A program made the translations under genes and the position numbers. Shown here one piece after another: positions 35,702 to 45,933 of a stretch of DNA of 64,000 nt; the first letter of the stretch is position 1, and each line of letters starts with the position of its first letter. The stretch lies in assembly GCF_001276715.1 (NCBI RefSeq), contig NZ_LIUQ01000037.1:2387-66386 (forward strand), given 5' to 3'. The notes below the pieces were generated by a model. That model saw only the letters and a list, made by a program, of their open reading frames with translations, did not search any database and was not told the origin of the DNA. Source of the stretch: Planktothricoides sp. SR001 (GTDB taxonomy: Bacteria > Cyanobacteriota > Cyanobacteriia > Cyanobacteriales > Laspinemataceae).

Positions 35702-36943
35702 CTAAAGTCTCGTCACTTCCTGACGGGCTTTTTGGTCTCGCTGCGCGATGGCGGGTTTCATAATCACTGCTTTATAAGGAATTACCCCAGTGTGTTCGCT
35801 GCCCAACTCCTGGGCGGCTCCCAGGGACAAATCCAATGTGCGGGGCGGAATGTATGGGCCGCGATCGTTAATCCGCACAATCACTGACTTACCATTATCT
35901 AAGTTTGTCACCTTTAAATAGGTATCAAACGGCAACGAAGGATGAGCCGCCGTTAAGTCATACTGGTTGTAAGTTTCTCCATTCGCCGTCAAACGACCGT
36001 GGAAATAAGGCCCATACCAAGATGCTAAACCCGTGAGAATTTCTTTACTTTCCTGTAACCCGTACATCTGAGATTGGGAATTAGCCAAGGTCAAGGGTGG
36101 AGCAGCCAGGGCTTGACGGAGATTATTAATCCAATTCAAAGCTAACTGTTTTGGGCGATCGTTTAATTGTTCCGCCAAGGTTTCCGAGACAATCAATAAC
36201 ACCTCTGAACCAACTTGAATTGCTGGTTGGTTATGGACTATCGTGGCCTCGATCTGCTGTGGATCAAAATTAGGATCTTGCAACAATTGTTGAAGTTGTA
36301 AGCCAAGTACATGGGCAGAAATTGGGTCAGGCAGTTTGCCAACTAAACATCCACCAACCCAAATTTCATAAAAAGAATCCAGAGAATCCATGAATTGATA
36401 GTTGGGGCTGGTGGGATATGATCGCACCACCTGCACCAGGGTCGCTGTCGCTGTCGCTTTGGCAGGGGTAGTTCCGGGGATGGGCAAAATTTCATCCATC
36501 CATTGCAACATGGTTTGAGTCGGATTGTCCGAGTCACGGTTGTGAGAAATTAGTTGCCCGGAATTCGCCGCCTGGGTGTCCGTCAACCATATGGGCAAAA
36601 ATGATGAGAATTGGGTTTTGGTTTTAATCGGGTCAGGTCGTTGACAAACTTGGCTTTTGCTTGATTTTTTTGAGAGGAAAGATTGCAACAATGGCTTAAT
36701 CAAACCCTCATGCAACTGCAAATCGCTGGACATTTGACCGGATGATTTTCGGCGCTGCTTATGGGACTGTCCCCGTTTCTGAGCCGAATTATGAGCCGAA
36801 TTATGATCCGAATTATATGCAACTAATAAAACATTAGCCGCATAAGAGTTATGCCCCGATTCAGCCGCCATTAATACAGGGTTACTCGATGAGAAAAAAT
36901 CAAGTAACCAAGAAGTGAGCCAAACAATTCCTAGATATTCCAT
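35702..36943 (-). CDS. RlpA-like double-psi beta-barrel protein
   Basis: 413 aa. An N-terminal hydrophobic segment (about 1-28) looks like a signal peptide or anchor. A poorly conserved middle (about 60-290) is followed by a C-terminal RlpA/DPBB domain (about 300-400): [41 protein letters not shown] and [14 protein letters not shown]. RlpA enzymes cleave glycan strands lacking peptides and need the Asp in NDRGP, which is present. Expected in the periplasm; a role at division sites is inferred. Convergent with trpE, 29 bp apart. Confidence 0.88.
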   Translation of the reverse strand: MEYLGIVWLTSWLLDFFSSSNPVLMAAESGHNSYAANVLLVAYNSDHNSAHNSAQKRGQSHKQRRKSSGQMSSDLQLHEGLIKPLLQSFLSKKSSKSQVCQRPDPIKTKTQFSSFLPIWLTDTQAANSGQLISHNRDSDNPTQTMLQWMDEILPIPGTTPAKATATATLVQVVRSYPTSPNYQFMDSLDSFYEIWVGGCLVGKLPDPISAHVLGLQLQQLLQDPNFDPQQIEATIVHNQPAIQVGSEVLLIVSETLAEQLNDRPKQLALNWINNLRQALAAPPLTLANSQSQMYGLQESKEILTGLASWYGPYFHGRLTANGETYNQYDLTAAHPSLPFDTYLKVTNLDNGKSVIVRINDRGPYIPPRTLDLSLGAAQELGSEHTGVIPYKAVIMKPAIAQRDQKARQEVTRL

Positions 36944-37123
36944 AATGAAAGAATGAACGATGACTGTCTACCCATAGGCAGACTAAGAAATTCGTAATAG
37001 ATTACACGCTGATGCCAAAATAATCAAATGTGTGGGGATCAAAGTGGAAGCGACTAAAAAATGAGTCAACCCATTGATCCCAAGCACAAACTTAATTATA
37101 CTCATCATAATTTTTGAGGCTCT

Positions 37124-38038
37124 ATGAATTCATTAGAATTTTTTATCGTTGATGTATTTGCGGAGACTAAATATAGCGGCAATCAACTGGCTGTATTCCC
37201 CCGCGCTGGTCAAATTTCCCCGGAAATAATGCAACGAATAACCAAGGAAATTAATTATTCAGAAACCACGTTTATCACCCATCACGAGGCGATCGATGGG
37301 GGATATAATGTTCGCATTTTTACCCCTGCCCAAGAGGTTACCTTTGCCGGACATCCGACTTTGGGAACGGCTTATATTATTCAACGCGAATTAATTAAGG
37401 CTCCGGTGGCTCAGGTGAATTTAAATCTGCTAGTTGGTCAAATTCCTGTGACATTTGCCTATCAAGATGGCCAAGTGAGTTGCTTACAAATGCAACAAAA
37501 GCCGCCGAAATTTGGACAAGTCATCGACCCTGGGGCTTTGGCAGAAGTATTGAATTTAGAGGGTTCTGAAATTGACGTTCGCGGTAGCGGTGCGGAACAC
37601 TATCGCTTTCCTTGCCAAGAAGTGTCTACGGGAATTCCATTTATCATTGTGCCGTTGAAAAATCACCATGCATTAAAACGCGCAAAAGTCAATAGAGATA
37701 AATATTTTAAATTAATTGAAACGACAGACGCGAAATGTATTTTCATCTTTTGCCCGGAAACCAATCATCCGCAAAATCATTTAAGTGGACGGATGTTTGG
37801 GGATTATTTGGGAGTACCGGAAGATCCAGCCACGGGTAGTGCGAATGGCTGTTTGGCGGGGTATTTGGTGAAGTATCGCTATTTTGGGGAAGATAATATT
37901 GATGTGCGGGTAGAGCAGGGATATGAAATCGATCGCCCGTCTCTGCTATTTTTGCAAGCATACCCGCAAGCAAACGGGGAAATTGCTGTGTTTGTGGGCG
38001 GTTCGGTGCAATTGGTGGCGAAAGGAGAATTTCTCTAA
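37124..38038 (+). CDS. PhzF family isomerase/epimerase-like protein
   Basis: 304 aa. FIVDVFAETKYSGNQLAVF at the start, the likely catalytic glutamate in EINYSETTFI, TFAGHPTLGTAYI and DPATGSANGCLAGYL are all typical of the PhzF fold, which has two like halves. Family members isomerise small ring acids; only PhzF itself has a firm reaction. No phenazine genes are near, so a housekeeping or unknown reaction is likely. GAGG precedes the ATG. Confidence 0.92.
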   Translation: MNSLEFFIVDVFAETKYSGNQLAVFPRAGQISPEIMQRITKEINYSETTFITHHEAIDGGYNVRIFTPAQEVTFAGHPTLGTAYIIQRELIKAPVAQVNLNLLVGQIPVTFAYQDGQVSCLQMQQKPPKFGQVIDPGALAEVLNLEGSEIDVRGSGAEHYRFPCQEVSTGIPFIIVPLKNHHALKRAKVNRDKYFKLIETTDAKCIFIFCPETNHPQNHLSGRMFGDYLGVPEDPATGSANGCLAGYLVKYRYFGEDNIDVRVEQGYEIDRPSLLFLQAYPQANGEIAVFVGGSVQLVAKGEFL

Positions 38039-38120
38039 TTATTCTCTAATTATTCTCTAATTATTATGATGGATGAAGTTTTAAAACAATGGCTGCGATC
38101 GCCCCTGAATTATGGATGGT

Positions 38121-38627
38121 TCACTTGATATTTATTTGCGTCACCAGGTGAACTAATTCTGGCAAAATCAGGGATGCCATCGCCAGTTTGACTGCCCCTG
38201 AAGAACCGGGAAGGGAAAAAATTAATTTAGATTGATAGACTCCGGCGATCGCCCGTGAAGCGATCGCCCGTGAGCCAATTTCTTGATAACTTAACCAGCG
38301 AAACACCTCTCCAAAACCGGGTAGGGTTTTTTCTAACAGAGAGGCGATCACATCGTAAGTTGTATCCCTGGGAGCAATTCCGGTGCCACCATTAAAAATC
38401 AATGCATCTAAATCCGGACGCTGGCACCACTGTATAAGTTTACCTTGAATCTGATCTGGTTCATCTGGCAGAATTTGGTAAGCGTTAACCCGATGACCGG
38501 CATCGCCGAGCAACTGCTGAATTAGCTGACCACTGCGATCGGTTTCTACGGTGCGCGTATCACTGACGGTAATCACCGCACATTTCACAGTGATGGGGTC
38601 TGAGTCGGGATGAGGAACTTTTGACAT
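38121..38627 (-). CDS. moaB: Molybdenum cofactor biosynthesis protein MoaB/MogA type
   Basis: 168 aa from ATG 38627. An in-frame upstream start 16 codons earlier would add an Arg/Lys-rich stretch of no family likeness. VKCAVITVSDTR, FNGGTGIAPRDTTYDV and FSLPGSSGAVKLAM are family motifs of the molybdopterin-binding fold that adenylylates or binds molybdopterin. It lies 54 bp after psb28 on the same strand, so the two may share a transcript. Confidence 0.92.
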   Translation of the reverse strand: MSKVPHPDSDPITVKCAVITVSDTRTVETDRSGQLIQQLLGDAGHRVNAYQILPDEPDQIQGKLIQWCQRPDLDALIFNGGTGIAPRDTTYDVIASLLEKTLPGFGEVFRWLSYQEIGSRAIASRAIAGVYQSKLIFSLPGSSGAVKLAMASLILPELVHLVTQINIK

Positions 38628-38681
38628 TGATTTAAAACGGTGGCGATCGCGATTACGGATGAGTAATTTTACCAAAAAAAA

Positions 38682-39017
38682 CTATGACTTATTCAAGCCT
38701 AATCCATGATCCTCGGCGTAGCGTTCCATAAACCGCATAAACCGATCCCACTCTGCCGCAGATTTCATAATATGAAGGGCTTCAATGCCGACTGGTTCAC
38801 CATTGACGAATTTCGCCTTCACATCTCGGCAAGTAATTTCCCCTTCTTCATCCACCAGATACATCCCCGTAATTTCATTCAGATTATCTTTATCCAAAGC
38901 CTTGGGGCGATCGAAAAAAAAGGTAGCGGTGCTATTGTTGCCACTGCGAGAGCGAGTCAAACGCACATCTGGCACCACTTCTTCGTCAACTCCCCTGGAA
39001 AATTGAATTGTCGCCAT
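38682..39017 (-). CDS. psb28: Photosystem II assembly protein Psb28 (canonical)
   Basis: 111 aa. The strings [44 protein letters not shown] and [19 protein letters not shown] match canonical Psb28. It binds the CP47 side of photosystem II assembly complexes at the cytoplasm and shapes the acceptor side during repair. It is a paralog of the protein at 4546-4899. moaB follows closely. Confidence 0.95.
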   Translation of the reverse strand: MATIQFSRGVDEEVVPDVRLTRSRSGNNSTATFFFDRPKALDKDNLNEITGMYLVDEEGEITCRDVKAKFVNGEPVGIEALHIMKSAAEWDRFMRFMERYAEDHGLGLNKS

Positions 39018-39089
39018 AAGCTGTTAACTTTTGTAAACGATTAATGATTTTTATTCTCGCATTAATTAGAACCCGATACAAATCTGATC

Positions 39090-39176
39090 GGTTGTTCTTG
39101 GTTGTTGGTTGTTGGTTGTTGGTTGTTGGTTGTTGGTTGTTGGTTGTTGGTTCTTGGTTGTTGGTTGTTGGTTCTT
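39090..39176. repeat. Heptamer STRR array (GGTTGTT), about 12 units
   Basis: GGTTGTT and GGTTCTT units run without gap between psb28 and the LOG family gene. The + strand has only G, T and two C. Confidence 0.93.
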
Positions 39177-39246
39177 AGACTGTTATAATGTTTTATCTGT
39201 TATCTGTTATTTGCAGAATATAAAAACTCTCCTGGGGAAAAAAGCA

Positions 39247-40377
39247 CTACCTTTGCTCTGGATGCAAGGACTCAGAGGCGATCAGGCCAAATTGATTAAT
39301 CCGGTGAATTAGCTGATATAAGCGACCAAAATCCCGCCGGTTAAAATGCAATACCAAACGGGGCAGCTTTTCCGTCTCATCTCCTTGTTCGGCGGGCAAT
39401 GCGGCACTTTTAGTAATTGCTCCACTCAGCAAAATATCGCTAAAATCCGCATTAAGTTCTGCCACCGTAGCATCGGACAGTTCACATTTGAGCCGCAACA
39501 CAAACTGCTCGTCTACATAACGACTGGAGTGATAAACCTGATAAAAGTTGGCGATCACCTGACAAGCTTCATCCACATTATCGGTAATCGTGTAGAGACT
39601 CGAATCGTCAGGGCTAATCAAACCCCTTTGGGCTAAGTTCTTCGTAATATAGGCTTGCCAGTCTTGCCAGTAGTGTCCTCCGGGTGGATCGATCAGCACC
39701 AGAGGGGCAGGGCCAAAGCGACCATTTTGGGTCAGGGTCAAGGTTTCAAACGCCTCATCCAGGGTGCCAAAGCCACCGGGAAACAGCGCGATCGCATCAC
39801 TTTCCTTGAGAAAAAATAACTTACGAGTGAAAAAATACTTAAAATTAATCAGTTTCTCATTTTCGGCAATAAACGGATTGGCGCTTTGTTCATGGGGCAA
39901 CTGAATATTCAGACCAAAAGAACAGTGAGTTCCAGCCCCTTCATTTCCCGCTTGCATAATCCCGCCACCGGCGCCGGTCATCACCATAAAGCCCAATTCC
40001 GTGACTTTACGGGCAAACTCAAAGGCCATCCGATATTCTGGACTATCTGCGGCTAATCGGGCTGAACCAAAAATGGTCACTTTTCTGACATGGCGATAAG
40101 GCTGAAACACCTCAAAGCCTTGCTGCATATCTTGCAACGCAGCACTGAGAATTTTCCAGTCCAAACGTGAAATCTTGTCACCTTCAGCGACCAGAGCCAA
40201 AATCGTCGCCAGCGATCGAGAAATCCATTTCTGATACGGCAAGTCAGGGAGTTGCTCTAACAACTGATCAACCTGTGCATCAAGAGAAAAAGAGGAAGAA
40301 GAATTAAAAGAAGCCATAAGAGGGTTGGCAGCGGGAGGACAGTCGGCAAATTGAGTTGGCAATTCTAAAGAGAACAT
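39247..40377 (-). CDS. LOG family protein (TIGR00730-like Rossmann fold)
   Basis: 376 aa. The Rossmann core (about 95-270) has VTIFGSARL, VMTGAGGGIMQAGNEGA and the signature PGGFGTLDE. LOG enzymes release cytokinin-type bases from nucleoside monophosphates; many bacterial members are named lysine decarboxylase by mistake. This one has an N-terminal helix region (about 25-90) and an extra C-terminal part (about 290-376), as in the longer cyanobacterial form. The function of that form is not known. MASFNSS at residue 21 is an alternative start. Confidence 0.85.
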   Translation of the reverse strand: MFSLELPTQFADCPPAANPLMASFNSSSSFSLDAQVDQLLEQLPDLPYQKWISRSLATILALVAEGDKISRLDWKILSAALQDMQQGFEVFQPYRHVRKVTIFGSARLAADSPEYRMAFEFARKVTELGFMVMTGAGGGIMQAGNEGAGTHCSFGLNIQLPHEQSANPFIAENEKLINFKYFFTRKLFFLKESDAIALFPGGFGTLDEAFETLTLTQNGRFGPAPLVLIDPPGGHYWQDWQAYITKNLAQRGLISPDDSSLYTITDNVDEACQVIANFYQVYHSSRYVDEQFVLRLKCELSDATVAELNADFSDILLSGAITKSAALPAEQGDETEKLPRLVLHFNRRDFGRLYQLIHRINQFGLIASESLHPEQR

Positions 40378-40420
40378 TAGAGAACATTAACATTGCCGCT
40401 GTTTAGCTAAGAAGTTTTTT

Positions 40421-40466
40421 TCAAAAAAAGAAACCCCGCACCAGGGTCTGCCCGGACGGGTTTTTC
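40421..40466 (-). terminator. Likely terminator downstream of trxA
   Basis: On the minus strand AAACCCG and CGGGGTTT pair across a GC-rich loop, followed by CTTTTTTTG. It lies about 155 bp past the trxA stop. The region between (40467-40619) shows no gene. Confidence 0.5.
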
Positions 40467-40619
40467 CTTGCGGAGCAAGCTGAAACTCATCGACGCCAAA
40501 GGGAGCAACATCCCGGATTGGGTCAGGTAGGGGTTTTGTTAATTCAACCCATACCTGACCCAACCCGACCCAAAGACGATCCAAAGCGTTCAGCTTGTTT
40601 TGGCTGGGGCAGACAAGCA

Positions 40620-40943
40620 CTAGAGATATTTTTCTAAAGTATTTGCCAAGGTGGTTTTTGGCACTGCGCCCACAACCATATCAACCCGTTGACCTCCTTT
40701 GAAGATCATCAGGGTAGGAATACTGCGGATTCCATACTGACTCGCCACATTGGGATTTTCATCGGTGTTCAATTTGACCACTTTTAGCTGACCGGCGTAC
40801 TGTGTGGCTATTTCATCCACCACAGGCGCCACCATCCGGCACGGACCGCACCACGGTGCCCAAAAATCAACGAGTACGGGAATTTCACTGTCAAGAACTT
40901 CTTGCTTAAAAGTAGCATCTGTAACAGGGGCTGCTGCTGACAT
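40620..40943 (-). CDS. trxA: Thioredoxin
   Basis: 107 aa from ATG 40943; a further in-frame ATG lies seven codons upstream. The active site is WCGPC in [16 protein letters not shown]; the cis-Pro is in [11 protein letters not shown]. It is an m-type thioredoxin that reduces disulfides of cytoplasmic targets with electrons from ferredoxin-thioredoxin or NADPH-thioredoxin reductase. It neighbours yfr1, as in many cyanobacteria. Confidence 0.96.
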   Translation of the reverse strand: MSAAAPVTDATFKQEVLDSEIPVLVDFWAPWCGPCRMVAPVVDEIATQYAGQLKVVKLNTDENPNVASQYGIRSIPTLMIFKGGQRVDMVVGAVPKTTLANTLEKYL

Positions 40944-41007
40944 TGTTGCGAATCCTTTTCTCAATAGTTTTTCTGAGATTAATGTATCCCCGACTGCCGC
41001 GTTTTAG

Positions 41008-41241
41008 TGTGAAGGCCGCAAAAGAGCCGAGATCAATCAGCGCTTTATTGACCCTTCTGATCTACGGGCAAAAGACCCTCGCCAAACGGTTGACTTTACC
41101 AAATTAGACAAAAAGTCAAACAGGAATTACTTCCTTGGGCAGCGGAAAGCGGTTACTCAGATGAAAAACCGGGCTATTTTTTTTGATTACAGCACTCTTT
41201 CCGCCAAACGGCAAGTCAACCAACCTAAGTTTACGGCGTGA
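41008..41241 (+). other. Open frame of about 77 codons without start, unrecognised
   Basis: Between trxA and yfr1 the + strand stays open from a stop near 41005 to TGA at 41239-41241. It reads like protein (for example FIDPSDLRAKDPRQTVDF and NRAIFFDYSTLSAKRQVN) but has no start near its beginning. It could be a decayed mobile-element gene or chance. Just after it GTGAGCTTG and CAAGCTCAC form an inverted pair (about 41238-41278). Confidence 0.25.
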
Positions 41242-41581
41242 GCTTGTCAGGGACTACAGGTAATTCTACCATCCACTCAAGCTCACGGAGTGAACCTACA
41301 AGTGGATTTGGCCATTAAACATTAAACATGAAAAATTGGCGAGGTTTTCTTTAAGCCGTCTTTGGCATTAAATCATTAAAGCCTTTCAATACATTCAAGG
41401 GGTTCAGAAGCGTTGTGTCACATGACCACCAAGGGGTTACAGCGACAGATATTAAATGATCGTTAATTCTTAGACAATTCTTAGACGAGTGACATCCTGA
41501 AATGTTGTCAGCGGGATCAGACAAGGGAAGATCCTGAAACAGCAGACGATCCATAGTATATAGGAGGGGATAGATCATGCC

Positions 41582-41654
41582 AAAAAGGAACCGCCCGAAC
41601 AAGGTTCGGGCGGAGTGTGGTGTGAGGAGTGAACGGAAACATGCGTCTCCGCTA
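41582..41654 (-). ncRNA. yfr1: Small RNA Yfr1
   Basis: On the minus strand, a first stem CGGAGAC/GTTTCCG (41634-41651) is followed by a single-stranded stretch with the ultraconserved ACTCCTCACAC (41620-41630). A 10-bp stem, CCGCCCGAAC with GTTCGGGCGG (41591-41613), and TTCCTTTTT close it. This is the two-hairpin layout of Yfr1, an sRNA of nearly all cyanobacteria that pairs with porin and other mRNAs through its core. A TACAAT box (41661-41666) lies seven bases before the presumed 5' end. The place between trxA and the guaB gene is the known synteny. Confidence 0.93.
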
Positions 41655-41660
41655 TTCTCT

Positions 41661-41666
41661 ATTGTA
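41661..41666 (-). promoter_or_regulatory. -10 box of yfr1
   Basis: TACAAT on the minus strand, seven bases before the likely 5' end of Yfr1. No good -35 hexamer is seen at 17 bases. Confidence 0.55.
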
Positions 41667-41769
41667 ATCAATAGATCGGTTTAATGCGTACTAAATCAGT
41701 TAAAATTTTCAGATTTGACACAAAACCAGGCTTCTTTAAGGAGTGCAACATTTAACCTTCCTAAAGCGC

Positions 41770-42658
41770 TCACTCCTGAGCATTTAGGGTAGGTACAGCA
41801 TCACCAATAACGGTGAAGGCTGTAGCGGGCAAAGCTCGCAACATAATGTTGCTTTTCGCCGTTGACATCTCGTGGAAGTCGGAACCCGCAATTGGGACAT
41901 TGAAAAATCTTGGCGCCACCGAGTCGGTTGTGAATACGACCGCAATTGGTGCAGGTTTTGGATGTGTAGGACTCGTTACACCGAATCCCCAAAACACCAT
42001 TCCGTTCAGCCATCGCGCTCAAAGCTGCTGCAAATCTGGAATGACTCCATGTCAGCATATTTCTCACCGACTTGCGGTTGATTTTGCGCCCTGACTTAAT
42101 CACCATCTCAGAAACCTGATAGGTCGGCAAAAAGATGGTTTTATAATTCCTCACCAAAAAGGATGCCACCAAGGGGGTGTAAGTCTTTAACTAAGCCAGA
42201 AATCCGCTCCCTGAGCAGGTTAGCAGCTTTTATCATCAGATATAGCTTACGTTTAGATTTGGATAGGGCAGCGCGACTCAAGAGATGGTCTAGGTGCGAA
42301 CACAAGCGATTGATGCGTCCGATGTCTCCCCGTCCCACCTCTAAAATGCCGTCCCCGTCATATCCCGTCAAAAAAGCCCGATTGCCCGGGTCTAATGCCA
42401 TGACTCCGGTGTTTAATGAGCTAGTTTCTGTAACCCGCACCGGAATACAAGCCAGCCATTTTCCTCTCTGATCAACCAGTTCAGTGCCGTAAATACACTC
42501 TGTTGGCATTGGTTGAGATGCCTTAAAAGTTAAACCCTTGGTCGTTCTTGGATACCAAGTTCCGACTTTAAACTGAATTGTTTGTGACTTGGCTCGACAA
42601 GACTGAAAGCGGGCAACGCCACCGTTGCGTCTGGCTTGCCGAAAGGCATCTCACCAGT
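41770..42658 (-). pseudogene. tnpB: Decayed tnpB (IS200/IS605 family accessory gene)
   Basis: Minus strand. The frame opens at 42658, four bases from the guaB3 stop, with AFRQARRNGGVARFQSCRAK, so the N-terminal part is missing. RuvC-I aspartate lies in VMALDPGNRAF. A frameshift near 42150-42170 separates this from LVRNYKTIFLPTYQVSEMV. The zinc ribbon CTNCG...CPNCG and RuvC-III DVNG follow. A second frameshift near 41862 is needed to reach the usual tail MLRALPATAFTVIGDAVPTL. At least two frameshifts plus truncation make it non-functional. No tnpA is near. Confidence 0.88.
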
Positions 42659-42662
42659 CAAA

Positions 42663-43826
42663 CTACTTACCCATTCCCAGTTGTTGGGCTTTTTGATACA
42701 CCTTGCCTTCCGTGAGTAACGACGGTGCGATCACCACTTCCACCTCTTGCATTTCTTTCAGGTTCTTGGCGCCTAAAGTTCCCATGCTGGTTTTTAATGC
42801 CCCTAGGAGGTTATGAGTGCCATCGTCAAGTTGTGCCGGTCCACGCAAAATTTGCTCCAAGGTGCCGGTGCTGCCGACGCGAATGCGAGTCCCGCGAGGT
42901 AATACGGGGCTAGGAGTGGCCATGCCCCAGTGATAACCGCGTCCGGGAGCTTCTTTGGCTCTGGCAAAAGGAGAACCAATCATCACACCATCTGCGCCAC
43001 ACGCAATACATTTACAGATGTCACCGCCGGTAATTAAGCCACCATCGGCAATCACAGGCACATATTTACCTGTTTCCCGATAAAATTCTTCCCGGGCGGC
43101 GGCACAGTCAGCCACTGCCGTGGCTTGGGGGACGCCGACACCTAAGACCCCACGAGAGGTACAAGCTGCCCCAGGGCCAATTCCCACTAAAATCGCTGCC
43201 GCTCCAGCTTTCATTAATTTAAGAGTGACTTCATAAGTGACACAATTGCCTAAAATAACTGGCACTGGCATTTCGGCACAGAATTTTTCTAGGTTTAATG
43301 GGGTGACTGACTCTGGAGACAAGTGATCCGTAGAAACCACGGTTGCTTGAATAAAAAATAAGTCAGCACCGGCTTTGGCGACTACGGAGCCAAATTGAGA
43401 TGCACCGGCAGGAGTGGCACTGACCGCCGCAATTCCCCCTTGGCTTTTGATTTGCGAAATCCGCTTTTCAATTAACGCTGGTTTAATCGGCTCGGCATAC
43501 AGTTGCTGCATCAGAGAGACAAATTCTTCTTTGCCGACGGAGGCAATGCGATCGAGTACAGGTTCTGGATCGTCATAACGAGTTTGGATCCCTTCGAGGT
43601 TGAGAACTCCAAGGCCTCCGAGTTTAGATAACAAGACTGCCATCTTTACGTCCACCACACCATCCATTGCACTGGCGATGATGGGAATTTCTCGCTCAAT
43701 GCCACCGATCGCCCAAGAAGTATCTGGCAAACTCGGATCAATGGTTCTGGTTCCAGGAACTAGGGCAATTTCATCAATTCCGTAAGCGCGGCGAGCCGTT
43801 TTACCCCGCCCGATTAAAATATCCAC
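42663..43826 (-). CDS. guaB3: GuaB3 family IMP dehydrogenase-related protein
   Basis: 387 aa from a GTG start ([24 protein letters not shown]), the normal start of the family. TIM barrel with the phosphate and cysteine loop [21 protein letters not shown], which holds the catalytic cysteine, and [12 protein letters not shown]. No CBS pair, as in all GuaB3. The family belongs to the IMPDH/GMPR superfamily of purine metabolism and is distinct from GuaB. It lies on the same strand as yfr1 and trxA. Confidence 0.93.
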   Translation of the reverse strand: MDILIGRGKTARRAYGIDEIALVPGTRTIDPSLPDTSWAIGGIEREIPIIASAMDGVVDVKMAVLLSKLGGLGVLNLEGIQTRYDDPEPVLDRIASVGKEEFVSLMQQLYAEPIKPALIEKRISQIKSQGGIAAVSATPAGASQFGSVVAKAGADLFFIQATVVSTDHLSPESVTPLNLEKFCAEMPVPVILGNCVTYEVTLKLMKAGAAAILVGIGPGAACTSRGVLGVGVPQATAVADCAAAREEFYRETGKYVPVIADGGLITGGDICKCIACGADGVMIGSPFARAKEAPGRGYHWGMATPSPVLPRGTRIRVGSTGTLEQILRGPAQLDDGTHNLLGALKTSMGTLGAKNLKEMQEVEVVIAPSLLTEGKVYQKAQQLGMGK

Positions 43827-44676
43827 TTCTTTTATTTATTCCCAAGACTATTTAAGTTACATTAGCAAATTTTGGAGTGTTCAAAAGTACAAATTTCGTA
43901 TTTAGGGGATAAAAGTCCGGTTGAGGGGGATCCTGGAGCGGCTTTCGAGTTTGGCAAACACAAGACTTTCCTCTAATATTGTTCTAGAGGAATTTTGGCT
44001 AAATCGTGACAGAATTGGCATGGGTTTCCCTGTTGAATCCCTGTTAAATGGGTTAAGCTTTTGTGAAATCCAGGTTTGTTGACAATTTGTTGACAATGTT
44101 GACAAGATGAATGCCGATGATCCATTCCGGCGCTTGAACCAGTTGGGCAACTGTCAAGGGTAGACCAGAAAGGGGCATGAGACTTCGCCTCTGAGTCCGA
44201 GCCCCAGAAAATTCCTGCTTCGCAAAGGATTTCATCGATGAAGAATATGGATTTTCTACCAGGCTTGTCACCCACTCTGGGCAGTCAATCGTCAAACTTG
44301 CCTATTGGCTGACAATTGATTTAAGGGAGTCGGGTAAATTGAACACAGAATCAGTGAAGTTTAATCCCTATCAATCCTCAAATAGTAATCCTTTCGGTTA
44401 GTTTGCTCGGAGGAACAACTCACGAATCAATCAGGTCATAGAGCATTGGATGCAATATTTTTTGGCGGATTTGATGCCATGATGAATATTACCTTGGCGA
44501 TTCTTCGTGCTGGGTTTTCCCTAATAAAATAGGGTGGCTCATCCGACGAGGCTGAAATTTGTAAGTTACTCAGTAAAGTTTAGTAAAATAGATTGATATA
44601 GATTGATTCAGATTTGTCAAGTTTACTGATTTTGACTAAACAATTTTATTTTTTCTTTATGGGCATGGGAGGGAGT
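43827..44676. other. 850-bp region without a convincing gene
   Basis: Overlapping minus-strand open frames at 43902-44295 (up to 100 codons) show no family features. TTGACAA occurs three times at about 44079-44105. GATTGATATAGATTGATTCAGATT near 44590 is a short direct repeat. The region must hold the guaB3 promoter and the leader of the next gene. Confidence 0.45.
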
Positions 44677-45687
44677 ATGAAAGCTTTAAACTTATTAAAG
44701 TTTTTAAGTCTAAGTTCTACAATGGCGATCGCCTTTAGTGGGTCAGTGCTATTGACGCCAAAGGCTCAAGGGTTGACTGGGTATGAAAATCCTCAGCAGT
44801 TCGCCAATTTTCTCCAAGCAGATCAGTCGCTTTTACAAGCACAAGCGCAAACTCAAGCACAAGCAGAAGCACAAGCACTAGAGCGCGATCGCCAACGGAT
44901 CTCTGAACAGGTGATTTTACTCCATCGGCAAATGGTTGGGCCCAATGCCAGTCTATCGAGTCGCCACTTGGCAGCTTATGTCAATTGTATCGAGCAAAAT
45001 GTTTGCACTTGGGATGATGTTCGCGCTCACATTGCTCATACTAACCCAGTAGATAATCGCTATCAAGGTCGCTCTGAGGATGAATATAGTCGTCGTCCCA
45101 TTGGTTCATCTTCCAGAGATAATCGCAGCATTAGCCAGCGCCATGGCGATCGCTATCGTGATGATGAATATCGTGATTATGAATATAATGATGGACAAGT
45201 CCTCCAAGCACAGTCAAGAGAACGCCAGCAAATCGAGGAACAAGTACGAAGACTGTATCGGCAAATGCTAGGTAATAATGCCAGAATTTCTCGCCGTGAC
45301 CTGCGGGATTATGTGAATTGCATTGAGCGGGATCGCTGTGATTGGGACGATGTGCGTGAAGAGATTGCTTATAGTGATGCCGGAGAGGAGGCGATCGAGG
45401 AAATTTACCAAGAAGTTCTCGAACGAGATCCAGATCGCGGGGGGATGAGAACTTACCAAGATCGGTTAGCCGATGATTGGAATATTCAAGATATTCGGGA
45501 GGATATTGCCGAAAGTGATGAAGCGGAACAGGCAATTAATCGAATTTATCGAGAAATATTGGGACGAAATGCTGATAGCAGAGGGTTAAGAACCTATCAA
45601 AGAAAGCTTTCTGAAGACTGGAGTCTCGATAAAGTCCGTCGCGATATTGCCAACAGTGATGAAGCGAGAAGACGGCGAGGCGGCTAA
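44677..45687 (+). CDS. Secreted protein with four DUF4214-like repeats
   Basis: 336 aa from ATG 44677, with GGGAGGGAG just before it. A signal peptide ends near PKAQG. A Gln/Ala run (QAQAQTQAQAEAQAL) follows. Then four repeats come: two with a Cys pair (YVNCIEQNVCTWDDVRAHI; YVNCIERDRCDWDDVREEI) and two typical DUF4214 units (IYQEVLERDPDRGGMRTYQ; IYREILGRNADSRGLRTYQ), each ending in DIRxDIAxSDEA. A charged Arg/Asp linker (about 130-175) splits the pairs. DUF4214 resembles the phycobilisome linker fold and is common in secreted cyanobacterial proteins. Function unknown. Confidence 0.85.
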   Translation: MKALNLLKFLSLSSTMAIAFSGSVLLTPKAQGLTGYENPQQFANFLQADQSLLQAQAQTQAQAEAQALERDRQRISEQVILLHRQMVGPNASLSSRHLAAYVNCIEQNVCTWDDVRAHIAHTNPVDNRYQGRSEDEYSRRPIGSSSRDNRSISQRHGDRYRDDEYRDYEYNDGQVLQAQSRERQQIEEQVRRLYRQMLGNNARISRRDLRDYVNCIERDRCDWDDVREEIAYSDAGEEAIEEIYQEVLERDPDRGGMRTYQDRLADDWNIQDIREDIAESDEAEQAINRIYREILGRNADSRGLRTYQRKLSEDWSLDKVRRDIANSDEARRRRGG

Positions 45688-45780
45688 GATTTTCCTGTAA
45701 AAAAAAATCCGATATCGCTATGATATTATTGTGGCGATATTCGTGAATTTAAAACATATCGTAATTTGATGTTTCTCATT

Positions 45781-45830
45781 AAAAATACTCTAAATACAAT
45801 ATACAATTGAATATTTAGAGTATTTTTAAT
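45781..45830 (+). terminator. Hairpin with T-run after the DUF4214-like gene
   Basis: AAAAATACTCTAAATA (45781-45796) pairs with TATTTAGAGTATTTTT (45812-45827); the right arm ends in a T-run, so it could work in both directions. Confidence 0.75.
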
Positions 45831-45933
45831 TTATTGATGGTGTTTAAATCAAGATTTTAAAAAAGTAAAAAAAACCGGTTTAAATTTTACATTTAATAAA
45901 ATTGTTCGGATAAATTTGATCGGTGAATCGGTT

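Noticed and set aside
40387-40619. 77-codon minus-strand frame after trxA
   Set aside because: No family features, contains the likely trxA terminator and no ribosome site.
43902-44295. Three overlapping minus-strand frames upstream of guaB3
   Set aside because: No ribosome sites, no recognisable family, and each excludes the others.
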